Assembly (NCBI RefSeq): GCF_014639235.1
Contig: NZ_BMFU01000002.1
Span: 700,361-764,360, forward strand
DNA: 64,000 nt
From: Paenibacillus silvae
Lineage (GTDB): Bacteria; Bacillota; Bacilli; Paenibacillales; Paenibacillaceae
Direction: 5' to 3'
How positions within the stretch are numbered: the stretch's first letter is position 1; each line of letters begins with the position of its first letter. Below, in pieces: positions 26,617 to 34,135 of this stretch. The position numbers and the translations under genes are program-made. The notes under the pieces were generated by a model that saw nothing but the letters and a program-made list of their open reading frames with translations, was not told the origin of the DNA and ran no database searches.

Positions 26617-28308
26617 TTAATACGATAAGACAAAATCTTGTGGTGAACGTGCAGCCGTGGCTTTATACCATGCATTCACCTCTGCTGTAATTTCTCTACC
26701 TCCCAGTTCAAACCAATCTTCCACGAATTGATCAAACTCTTCGATGGGTGAACCATGAATGATGTTCATATACGCTTCAAGCTGGAGATCACGAAGGATC
26801 TCTTGACGGTCCACCATCGTTGCTGTGATTCCACCTGTGAATTGATCATAAAGCAGCTGACCGCTCTGCTCATAATGGTCTGCAATGCTAAAGGCACCTG
26901 TCGGGCCGTAGGTCTGTCTCCACCCCCAGCCGCTCTGCAAGCCTTCTGCTTCATAAGCTGCGATTCGCTTGTGGATCGCAAGGGCTTCATTCTCCAACCT
27001 GGAGAAATCACCAGAACGTCTGGCGTCACGAATGTCTCTGTACGCGTCTATATTTTTGGTACCCGGAAAAGGTGTAACCGGTGAAAGCATCCATACAGCG
27101 CGGGAATCATCATTGTAATACGTTTCATACTCCGCGTTCTGGCCCCAGTTTTTGTCCAGATGCAGATTCATCAGCTTGACAACAACCTCAGGGCTAGCGA
27201 ACCCTTTTCTCACCGCAAAATAATGCCCTGTATTGGAACGAAGCGGTACAGCTATGTCCCGCCCCTCCTCCGCCACAATAGGATAAGCCTGCCATTCTGC
27301 TTCAGGGTCCTGTTCACGAGTGGATTGAATCGCAAACGGGGTCCATTGCTCCCCGTATAACATGCCGATTTTTCCCTGCTGAATCAGTCGGTATTCCTTG
27401 CTGCCATTTTTGTATACAAAATCAGGATCAAGCTGCCCATCCTTGTACATGGATTGTAATTCTTTGAGTGCCTTACGCACCTCAGGCTGAATGCCGCCAT
27501 ACATCAGCTCTCCCTCCTGGTTACGAATCCATATGTTTGGAAAAGCACCGTAACCGGCCATGAATCCAGATACACCCATGACAGGGTCCCAGAGATAACT
27601 CGTTAAAGCCAGGCCATAACTATCCTTCTTTCCATTACCGTCAGGATCGAGTTTTGTAAACGCTTTCGATATTTCAAGCACGTCTTCCATCGTTTCCGGC
27701 GCATGCAGGCCCAGTTTATGCAGCCAATCCGTTCTGATCCACAGATACTGTGCTGTCTCAATCGAAGAAGAAGACTCTGGAATCGCCATCAGCTTGCCGT
27801 TAATTGTTGCTGCATCGAATGCACCTTTGCCTTCGGCTTCCAAAATTCGTTTGGTAAGTGGTGAAGCATAATCACGGTATACGTCTGTCAGGTCTTCGAT
27901 CAGATTGGCATTGCTTAGCTGCCTGAGCTGGTACGGATTGACCTTGACCACGTCAGGGAAGCGCCCGGCAGCTAACGAAACGCCCAGCTTTTGATTGTAT
28001 ACGTCTCCCGTTGCAATCCAGTCATAACGAATCTGAATGCCCAGCTCCTGCTCATACAGACGGGTCCAGCGATTATCTACCAGCGTCTCACCCGGAAGCT
28101 GATCAATCATTCGCTGCAAATCCTCCCCCGTTTCCCTGACAAAAGAAACCTGGATTGGCGGTGAATATGCCTGCTCCGAAGCCTCCGTTTGCTGTCCGGA
28201 AGAAGAAAGTAATTGTCCGGAATTCCCTTGAGTGTGTCCGGCAGGCATACAAACCGTTAAAATAATGATGACGGTCCATCTTGTTTTGTACATCCATCTC
28301 TTATGCAT
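26617..28308 (-). CDS. Extracellular solute-binding protein linked to the YesM/YesN pair
   Basis: About 563 residues, of the large extracellular solute-binding family 1 type (recognisable: LWIRTDWLHKLGLHAPETMEDVLEI, and a DPDGNGKKDSYG loop). The signal segment has a cysteine (LTVC) that is not a good lipobox because of the Val before Cys, so lipid anchoring is uncertain. ATG at 28308 is chosen because it directly precedes the basic signal region MHKRWMYK and follows GGGGG; the frame is open up to 28359. No permease genes flank it, and the next genes are the kinase and regulator. It could present ligand to the kinase or to a transporter encoded elsewhere. Confidence 0.8.
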   Translation of the reverse strand: MHKRWMYKTRWTVIIILTVCMPAGHTQGNSGQLLSSSGQQTEASEQAYSPPIQVSFVRETGEDLQRMIDQLPGETLVDNRWTRLYEQELGIQIRYDWIATGDVYNQKLGVSLAAGRFPDVVKVNPYQLRQLSNANLIEDLTDVYRDYASPLTKRILEAEGKGAFDAATINGKLMAIPESSSSIETAQYLWIRTDWLHKLGLHAPETMEDVLEISKAFTKLDPDGNGKKDSYGLALTSYLWDPVMGVSGFMAGYGAFPNIWIRNQEGELMYGGIQPEVRKALKELQSMYKDGQLDPDFVYKNGSKEYRLIQQGKIGMLYGEQWTPFAIQSTREQDPEAEWQAYPIVAEEGRDIAVPLRSNTGHYFAVRKGFASPEVVVKLMNLHLDKNWGQNAEYETYYNDDSRAVWMLSPVTPFPGTKNIDAYRDIRDARRSGDFSRLENEALAIHKRIAAYEAEGLQSGWGWRQTYGPTGAFSIADHYEQSGQLLYDQFTGGITATMVDRQEILRDLQLEAYMNIIHGSPIEEFDQFVEDWFELGGREITAEVNAWYKATAARSPQDFVLSY

Positions 28309-28453
28309 GATGACATGCCCCCAGTTTGATTGAATGAACATATTCATGATTTGTGTCACGATTCCATTTTTCCTGAATCAATCATCCACTTTTTTTCAAA
28401 ACCAATCATCCAGAATTGTTATTATTGTACAACATCTTATCCGCCTTGAGTAC

Positions 28454-28480
28454 GAAAAAAGCCGCCGCCCGGCGACTTTT
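28454..28480 (-). terminator. Terminator of the GH43 operon
   Basis: Minus strand: AAAAGTCGCC, short GGGC loop region, GGCGGCTTTTTT. It lies 20 bp after the stop codon of the second GH43 gene and separates it from the solute-binding protein gene. Confidence 0.88.
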
Positions 28481-28500
28481 ATTGACTATTTTGCAACCGT

Positions 28501-30036
28501 CTATTCCAGAAGCTCATACTCGAAATTGGAAAAATCAGCCCGTCCGCCAATCTCTTGTGTGGAGTAAAGGAACAGACCTATTCGGCAGCCCATAAAATGA
28601 TCGAGCTTATAAACCATTTTATGAGCAATGCCAAGGCTCTTCCACTCCGAGCCGTCGAGATAAGCAAAACGGCATTCATCTTGATTTTCCACAAAATTGG
28701 CCGATCCCTGCAGCGTCACAACAGCACCTTGTATAGGGATTCGTGCATGCTCTGTCGCAGGCTCCTGATCAATCAAATTGCCGAAGATGCCGGCATCCTG
28801 ACTCTCTCTTGACTGCATTACAAGATAATATTGACCTGCTTCTTTGGTAAGTGCAATCAGACCGTAAGTGCCGATGAGAAAGCACAAACCTGCATAATCA
28901 CCGTCATTCAGACCGCTGCCGTCAAGTGTTACGCGGGCTGCACAAGCCGGTCCCATGGAACGCTGGGTTAGTGTATTGACCGCAAACGTCAAATTTGGAC
29001 TTAGCTGACCTGTGCGAATCCGGTATACACCCGGAACCTCGGTTACAGACCATAACTCATCATGCGGCGTGTGATTCCATTGCCATACATCACTAAGTCG
29101 GACCTGGCCCCGATCATCCAGTGTATATTCGAAACGATCACTTGCTACCAGCGGTTTGTATGAATAACCCGGTCTTGTACTGGAAATTTGCACTTGTTTC
29201 GGAGCCTCTTTGGCAAATACCGGTACGCCTGCTTTGAAGCTCATCGGCACCAGCACCGGAATTCGGCCGACCGCACCATGATCCTGAAAAAGCATGGCAT
29301 ACCACTCACCCTCCGGTGTATCCACAATGCCACCCTGTGCGACTCCCGAATTGAAGTACCCCATGTCATCGTCAAACACTTCACCGCCAATAAATGTTCC
29401 ATCCAGCGAATCAGCCCGGTAGCAGGCTTGTGTTCTGCGTCCGGCCGCCTTGGTCATATGAATCAGAAATACATAGTAAATGCCATCAATCTTATAGAAA
29501 TGTGCACCCTCGTAGCCCAGATAATGCGGCTGATGATCCGTCACAATGATGCGGTGCCTCCCATCAGGCTTCTGCCCGGACAGATCCGCGTTTAATTCGG
29601 TCAGATGAATCTCTCTGTTGCCATGCACCAGATACACCCGCTCGTCATCGTCAAAAAACAGCGAGCAGTCGTGATAGAATCCTTCCACAATCTGTTTGTG
29701 CCACGGTCCTGTAATCTCATTCGCAGTAAAGAGATACGTCTGACGAGTATCATTGGCCACAAAAATGACATAGAACCTGCCGTGATGATAACGCAATGAA
29801 GCGGCCCACATGCCTTTGCCATAAATCTGCTTGCCATCCTCCAGCCGCTGCGCTGGCGTATTGTCCAGTCTGTCATACACATACGCAGCCGTCTCCCATT
29901 GCATGAGATCATAGGAACGCAGAATGACACAGCCAGGCATCATATGCATGGTTGTACTCACCATGTAATACGTATCCTCTACCCGAATGACATCTACATC
30001 CGGATAATCCGCCCAAATGATCGGGTTTGCATGCAT
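28501..30036 (-). CDS. GH43 beta-xylosidase/arabinofuranosidase with C-terminal sandwich domain
   Basis: About 511 residues, no signal peptide, so probably cytoplasmic. The N-terminal five-bladed propeller (about 1-300) carries the GH43 residues: base Asp in WADYPDVDVIR, the pKa-tuning Asp in YHDCSLFFDDD, and acid Glu in GYEGAHFYKIDG. The C-terminal part (about 320-510) fits the concanavalin-like domain of beta-xylosidases. The start ATG at 30036 lies 11 bp after AGGAGG; a GTG at 30048 is too close to that site. The gap to the preceding GH43 gene is 15 bp, so both are one operon that processes arabinoxylan oligosaccharides. Exact specificity is not readable. Confidence 0.9.
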   Translation of the reverse strand: MHANPIIWADYPDVDVIRVEDTYYMVSTTMHMMPGCVILRSYDLMQWETAAYVYDRLDNTPAQRLEDGKQIYGKGMWAASLRYHHGRFYVIFVANDTRQTYLFTANEITGPWHKQIVEGFYHDCSLFFDDDERVYLVHGNREIHLTELNADLSGQKPDGRHRIIVTDHQPHYLGYEGAHFYKIDGIYYVFLIHMTKAAGRRTQACYRADSLDGTFIGGEVFDDDMGYFNSGVAQGGIVDTPEGEWYAMLFQDHGAVGRIPVLVPMSFKAGVPVFAKEAPKQVQISSTRPGYSYKPLVASDRFEYTLDDRGQVRLSDVWQWNHTPHDELWSVTEVPGVYRIRTGQLSPNLTFAVNTLTQRSMGPACAARVTLDGSGLNDGDYAGLCFLIGTYGLIALTKEAGQYYLVMQSRESQDAGIFGNLIDQEPATEHARIPIQGAVVTLQGSANFVENQDECRFAYLDGSEWKSLGIAHKMVYKLDHFMGCRIGLFLYSTQEIGGRADFSNFEYELLE

Positions 30037-30051
30037 GTTGTCAAACACCTC

Positions 30052-31539
30052 CTATGCCTTTTCAAAAGTCCATTGCTGCAAAAGAATACACGGGTTGCTG
30101 TTCGGATGATTATCCGGCGACTTCAACACAAGATACAGATCATGAACATGCTCCGCTCCTGTAATCGAAGTCCAGCCCTCCGTCCACTCTGGGCCGTCTT
30201 CTGATGCAGGAATTTGCACCGTACCAATCAGATCCCCTTCCACACTATCCAATCGCAGTTCCAGCACACCCGGCCCGGCTTGACTGCGTAACCATGCTGT
30301 AAAACCCGCCGCTCCTTGCTCGCCAAAATCAACACGTGATAGAGCAATCCAGCTGCCCGCATGCAGCTGACTAACCACCGTATTCTGATTCACGGACTGA
30401 CCCTGGTCGTTTTCTTCTTGCATGTCATGCGTTGTTACTCCAGCACTCCACCCAATCGTGGAGCCGCTAACCCTATGGAACGGGTTCAGCGGCTTCAATT
30501 GCTCTACCCCTGCGTAATCCGCCTGGATAGACTTGATCCTTCCGCTCCCCTCCTCGTATTCTACGAGATTCAAATGTGTAGAACGATACCCTTCGGGAAT
30601 ATCCATAGCCTGACACAGTGTTTGCGCATGATAAGCGATGTACCACTGATCTCCAAGCGGGAAAATGGCATGATGATTGTTACCGCCAATTCCAAAGAAA
30701 TGACCTGGATTTTTCAAAATGGTTCCCTGATACGTCCAGGGTCCCATCGGATGCATACTCGTCATGTATGCAATTTCCCCTGGCGGTGGACTGTCTTCAT
30801 CCCGTTCCACCTGAAAGAAGTTCGAGCAATACGTGTAGTAATATATGTTGTTATACTTATGTATGCCTGAATTCTCAAACATAAAGGGAGCCGGAATCAC
30901 CTCGGCCTTCCCCTCTACACTGACCATATCCGCTCCAAGTCGCATCACGCGCGCTGTGTCCGGTTTTTCAGGCTTTCCTTTTGGGACACCTCCGCCAAAA
31001 TAGAGATAGGCCTGATTGTCATCATCCACCAGCACAGCCGGATCAAATAACCAGGTGACGTCCTCCACCCCAGGGGTCTCTCTTGTCACCAGTTCTTTCC
31101 CGATCGGGTCTGACCAAGGACCTGTCGGGGTTGGAGCGCTTAATGCACCAATTCCACTTGCGTTATTGGCAAAATACAGATAAAAACGATCTTCCCCGTT
31201 AATTTTGCAATGTGCCGCTGCCGGAGCCCAGGATTGTGAGGCCCAGGTAGCCGCTCCTTCTGGACCAGCCACCTTGATCTCGCCATGATCTGTCCAGTTC
31301 ATCAGATCCTCCGAAGAGATGACCGTTATTTTGTTAATGGACTGATAGCTGTTTTTCTGAGGATTTTGGTCTGGATCATATTCCAGCTTATCACTTGTCA
31401 TATAGAGATAGACGCGATTATTATGCACAAGCGCATATGGATCAGCACCGAATTTGTGAGCCACCAGAGGGTTAGCGTTTGGACGAAGCTTGCCGATCTC
31501 CTGCTGCCGGACAACCTGCGGGGGCATTTCATTATTCAT
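30052..31539 (-). CDS. GH43 arabinoxylan arabinofuranohydrolase-like enzyme with CBM6-like domain
   Basis: About 495 residues without a signal peptide. The propeller (about 20-330) contains base Asp in FGADPYALV, the second Asp in WLFDPAVLVDDD, acid Glu in FMFENSGIHKY, and the HHAIFPLGDQWYIAYHAQ segment typical of XynD-like arabinofuranohydrolases. The last 150 residues form a CBM6-like sandwich (SWIALSRVDFGEQGAAGFTAWL, LELRLDSVEG). Lack of a secretion signal is notable because most XynD relatives are exported; here it probably acts on imported oligosaccharides. The ATG at 31539 follows GGGAGG. It is the first gene of the GH43 operon and faces an AraC regulator across a 209-bp promoter region. 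Confidence 0.88.
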   Translation of the reverse strand: MNNEMPPQVVRQQEIGKLRPNANPLVAHKFGADPYALVHNNRVYLYMTSDKLEYDPDQNPQKNSYQSINKITVISSEDLMNWTDHGEIKVAGPEGAATWASQSWAPAAAHCKINGEDRFYLYFANNASGIGALSAPTPTGPWSDPIGKELVTRETPGVEDVTWLFDPAVLVDDDNQAYLYFGGGVPKGKPEKPDTARVMRLGADMVSVEGKAEVIPAPFMFENSGIHKYNNIYYYTYCSNFFQVERDEDSPPPGEIAYMTSMHPMGPWTYQGTILKNPGHFFGIGGNNHHAIFPLGDQWYIAYHAQTLCQAMDIPEGYRSTHLNLVEYEEGSGRIKSIQADYAGVEQLKPLNPFHRVSGSTIGWSAGVTTHDMQEENDQGQSVNQNTVVSQLHAGSWIALSRVDFGEQGAAGFTAWLRSQAGPGVLELRLDSVEGDLIGTVQIPASEDGPEWTEGWTSITGAEHVHDLYLVLKSPDNHPNSNPCILLQQWTFEKA

Positions 31540-31623
31540 CTCGTATTCCTCCCTAAAATAGAATGAATGCACCTCATATTTTGAACTTCAATAAGATTTT
31601 GCAGCTTTTTGGGCATAGTAAAT

Positions 31624-31647
31624 AGAGAGCGTTTGCAAAACAAACGC
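31624..31647 (-). promoter_or_regulatory. cre-like box overlapping a perfect inverted repeat
   Basis: Positions 31629-31647 are a perfect inverted repeat, GCGTTTG, CAAAA, CAAACGC. On the minus strand 31624-31637 reads TGCAAACGCTCTCT, a near match to cre. The site lies 85-108 bp upstream of the GH43 operon start and about 100 bp upstream of the AraC start, so it could act on both. Confidence 0.5.
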
Positions 31648-31690
31648 CTTCGTGATAGGATGATTACATTTTAAGTGAACCTGAATCCCA

Positions 31691-31726
31691 TTTCATTGCG
31701 TTGTTTGCTTGATTTATTGCGTGAAA
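31691..31726 (+). promoter_or_regulatory. Candidate AraC operator: two TTGCG half-sites 21 bp apart
   Basis: TTGCG occurs at 31696-31700 and again at 31717-31721, the second inside TTTATTGCGTGAAA (31713-31726). The 21-bp spacing is two helical turns, common for AraC-family direct repeats. The second element recurs at two other loci in this window (48034-48063 and 43287-43318). Confidence 0.5.
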
Positions 31727-31748
31727 TGATCGGAGGTGCCCATTTCAG

Positions 31749-32642
31749 ATGTCTTCCGAGTATTTTTATGACCCCATTCAGCCTGAACTGCTGTACCGTC
31801 ATCCTTCAACGTCATATAAGCTTGAATCCAGTTATCATCGGCATAATGCATACGAGATCTTTTTATTTTTGAAAGGCCATGTGCATTTCTATGTAGATCA
31901 TCGTTGTTATCCCATGCAGCGTGGGGATCTTCTTGTCATCTCTCCGGACGAGATGCATCGCACGCTCATTCTGGATGAAACGGAATATGAACGCATCACT
32001 ATTAATTTGAAGAAAACGTATATCTCCCAGCTTTCTACCGTGCTGACCAATTTATTGTCCTGTTTTGACCATCGTCCGCAAGGTACAGGCAACATTATTC
32101 ATCTGCAGGATGATCAGTTAAACCAACTGCTCTATTGGACCCGGCAGATCGAACATTACGCTTCATATAACATGTTCGGTGCTGATGTCAGAACCAATGC
32201 AGCGATGGCAGAAATGCTGGTCCTGATTAATCAGTGGTTTCAGCATAATACCTTTGTGCCTCAGGATATTATGCCAGAGCTGGTGCGAAAAACGATGCAA
32301 TATATCGATAAACATATTACTCAAGATATTACTCTCGGCGTACTGTCTGAAGAATTCTACATGAACAGCACTTCGATAAGTCGGCAATTTAAAAAGCATA
32401 CCGGGCTTACCCTTCGTTCCTACATTCTGGGACGACGCATTGAATTAGCCAAGTTACACCTTAGAGACGGAAGGAGCATTACTGAAGCCTGCTACCAGTC
32501 TGGATTCAGTGACTATGCCAATTTCATTCGAAGCTTCACCAAAATTGTAGGCATCTCGCCAGGAAAATATATGAAGCAGCGGCGCGAGGCTGTGGCCTCC
32601 CCGTTTAGCCAGCAGATTATAACCAACAACATCATGCCATAA
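31749..32642 (+). CDS. AraC-family regulator with cupin sensor domain
   Basis: A 297-residue one-component regulator. The N-terminal cupin (about 15-110) has the HRHNAYEIFLFLKG and GDLLVISPDEMHR motifs that bind sugars in this family. The C-terminal AraC domain (about 185-285) has TLGVLSEEFYMNSTSISRQF and SITEACYQSGFSDYANFIRSF. ATG at 31749, with GGAGG upstream. It is divergent from the GH43 operon, the usual arrangement for a local activator. A clear paralog lies at 48086, sharing the long C-terminal blocks and the cupin motif. Confidence 0.9.
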   Translation: MSSEYFYDPIQPELLYRHPSTSYKLESSYHRHNAYEIFLFLKGHVHFYVDHRCYPMQRGDLLVISPDEMHRTLILDETEYERITINLKKTYISQLSTVLTNLLSCFDHRPQGTGNIIHLQDDQLNQLLYWTRQIEHYASYNMFGADVRTNAAMAEMLVLINQWFQHNTFVPQDIMPELVRKTMQYIDKHITQDITLGVLSEEFYMNSTSISRQFKKHTGLTLRSYILGRRIELAKLHLRDGRSITEACYQSGFSDYANFIRSFTKIVGISPGKYMKQRREAVASPFSQQIITNNIMP

Positions 32643-32798
32643 TTGGCTTGGTGTTTTTTTATTGTGATGAAATGTCTTTAACATATAGAAGATGAAAAAT
32701 GACAAAAGTCACCTCATTCCAATTACTTTGTTCACTTCTGCATACTAACTAAATCCCGGATACTGAATATAACAAACCAAAGAAGAGGGTGTCTTGTT

Positions 32799-33296
32799 AT
32801 GAATGTCATTTCCTTATCTATTTCATTACTCATCGTTTTGCTGATTCTGAGAGGTGTGATCCAGGGCAGTCAAAAACCGCTGCATGAGTCCGGGCGCAAG
32901 TTGTTAATCCCGATTCTCTATATTTCAACATGCTTGTTTGAACTGTTCGACCCTGCATTGGTGCTTACATCAGGCAGGATACTTGGTTCGTTGGCAATGG
33001 GTGCTGTTCTGTCCATCCCGCTGATTCTGGTGACATCATTTGAACGCCGATCAGACGGATACATGTATTACGAAAAAAACATAACCCTTTATCTGCTCAT
33101 CATCGTTATTTTTTTCATTCGTTATCTGGATCTGCTGTTCATGACGGATATTGATAGCAAAACGATGGGCTTTCTTAATAATCTCGTGGCCTTGTCTTAT
33201 ATCGGCATATGGCGAATAGCGAGCTACTTGAAATTCCAACATGCCAAGTCTCGGCCTCTCTCCATGAAAATTGATTTATTGAGCAAAACGGATTAA
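32799..33296 (+). CDS. Small membrane protein, possibly CcdC/DUF1453-like
   Basis: A 165-residue protein with four to five hydrophobic helices (about 5-20, 35-52, 62-82, 98-116 and 126-145) and the charged loop QKPLHESGRKLLIPILY. The layout resembles the CcdC/DUF1453 membrane proteins, but I am not certain. ATG at 32799 follows AGAGGG with wide spacing. It is followed 38 bp later by a lipoprotein ribonuclease and its inhibitor in the same direction, so it may share their transcript. No function is proposed. Confidence 0.65.
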   Translation: MNVISLSISLLIVLLILRGVIQGSQKPLHESGRKLLIPILYISTCLFELFDPALVLTSGRILGSLAMGAVLSIPLILVTSFERRSDGYMYYEKNITLYLLIIVIFFIRYLDLLFMTDIDSKTMGFLNNLVALSYIGIWRIASYLKFQHAKSRPLSMKIDLLSKTD

Positions 33297-33334
33297 CATT
33301 AGAAGCATTGTCAATGTTAAAAGGAGATTTGAAC

Positions 33335-33775
33335 ATGCTTCTAAGAAAGTGGCTTTATCCTCTGTTCATTATGTTATCAGCACTGCTGTTTGCAGGCTGC
33401 ACTTCGCAGATCGTGTCCAATACCGGCTCCAGCGCTGCTCACATCTCGAAGGAAATGGGATTTCAGGAGGTTGCCGATTACATCAGGGAGCACCACAAGC
33501 TTCCGCCCAATTATATCACCAAGAAAGAGGCCCGAGCACTGGGCTGGGAGCCGAGCGAGGGCAATTTACAGCAGGTCGCCCCAGGCAAAAGCATCGGCGG
33601 CGATGTTTTCAGAAACCGCGAAGGCTTGCTTCCAAACAAAAAAGGGCGAATCTGGTATGAGGCAGACATTCATTACACTGGCGGGAAACGCGGAAGCGAC
33701 CGAATACTATATTCGAGTGACGGTCTGATCTATCAAACGACGGATCATTACAAGTCATTTCAGCAGATTAAATAA
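33335..33775 (+). CDS. Barnase-family ribonuclease, predicted lipoprotein
   Basis: About 146 residues. A signal peptide with lipobox LFAGC (Cys near residue 21) precedes a full barnase domain. Residues matching the barnase active site are present: HKLP (Lys), NREG (Arg), the Glu of WYEADI, SDRILYSSD (Arg) and TTDHY (His). The Trp of the barnase SSDWLIY segment is Gly here. Known barnases are secreted guanyl-specific RNases; the lipobox predicts that this one stays on the outer face of the membrane. Start: ATG at 33335 with AAGGAG eight bases upstream; the frame extends to 33308 without support. The stop overlaps an ATG of the barstar frame (TAATG). Confidence 0.9.
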   Translation: MLLRKWLYPLFIMLSALLFAGCTSQIVSNTGSSAAHISKEMGFQEVADYIREHHKLPPNYITKKEARALGWEPSEGNLQQVAPGKSIGGDVFRNREGLLPNKKGRIWYEADIHYTGGKRGSDRILYSSDGLIYQTTDHYKSFQQIK

Positions 33776-33786
33776 TGGAGGAACTT

Positions 33787-34062
33787 ATGCGTATCATTGA
33801 GATTGACGGGCGGCAATTACATAGCCGTGAAGCGCTCCATCAATTTCTGCAGGAGAAACTTCAACTGGGCGAACACTATGGACGTAACCTGGATGCCTTG
33901 TGGGATGCCTTGACAGGTGAAGTGCAGATGCCGCTAACGATTCACTGGAGCTTTCTGGATTCAACAAGAGAAATGATTGGTGAGTATGCTGACCAAATCA
34001 TTGAAGTTATGCGCGAAGCTCAGCAAGAGATGCCTGATTTCACACTGGAATTAAGACCATGA
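33787..34062 (+). CDS. Barstar-family ribonuclease inhibitor
   Basis: About 91 residues. The barnase-binding helix and loop are intact: HYGRNLDALWDALTG contains the Tyr, Asn and two Asp positions that plug the barnase active site, and the later REAQQE gives the Glu that contacts the enzyme. The start is ATG at 33787, five bases after GGAGG; an ATG at 33775 lies on the ribosome site itself. Cytoplasmic, protects the cell from enzyme that has not yet been exported. It lies directly after the barnase gene and before a terminator. Confidence 0.93.
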   Translation: MRIIEIDGRQLHSREALHQFLQEKLQLGEHYGRNLDALWDALTGEVQMPLTIHWSFLDSTREMIGEYADQIIEVMREAQQEMPDFTLELRP

Positions 34063-34064
34063 CC

Positions 34065-34093
34065 AATAGGCAGCCTGCGGGCTGCCTATTTTG
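34065..34093 (+). terminator. Terminator after barstar
   Basis: Stem AATAGGCAGCC and GGCTGCCTATT with a short loop and a T-run after it, three bases after the barstar stop codon. It also lies between barstar and the convergent GH30 gene. Confidence 0.88.
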
Positions 34094-34135
34094 CTATTGT
34101 ACAGTCATCGCTTTTTATCCCACTCTCCCTGCTGC

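Noticed and set aside
32620..32661. Terminator after the AraC gene at 31749
   Set aside because: A T-run is present but only a 4-5 bp stem overlapping the stop codon could be found.
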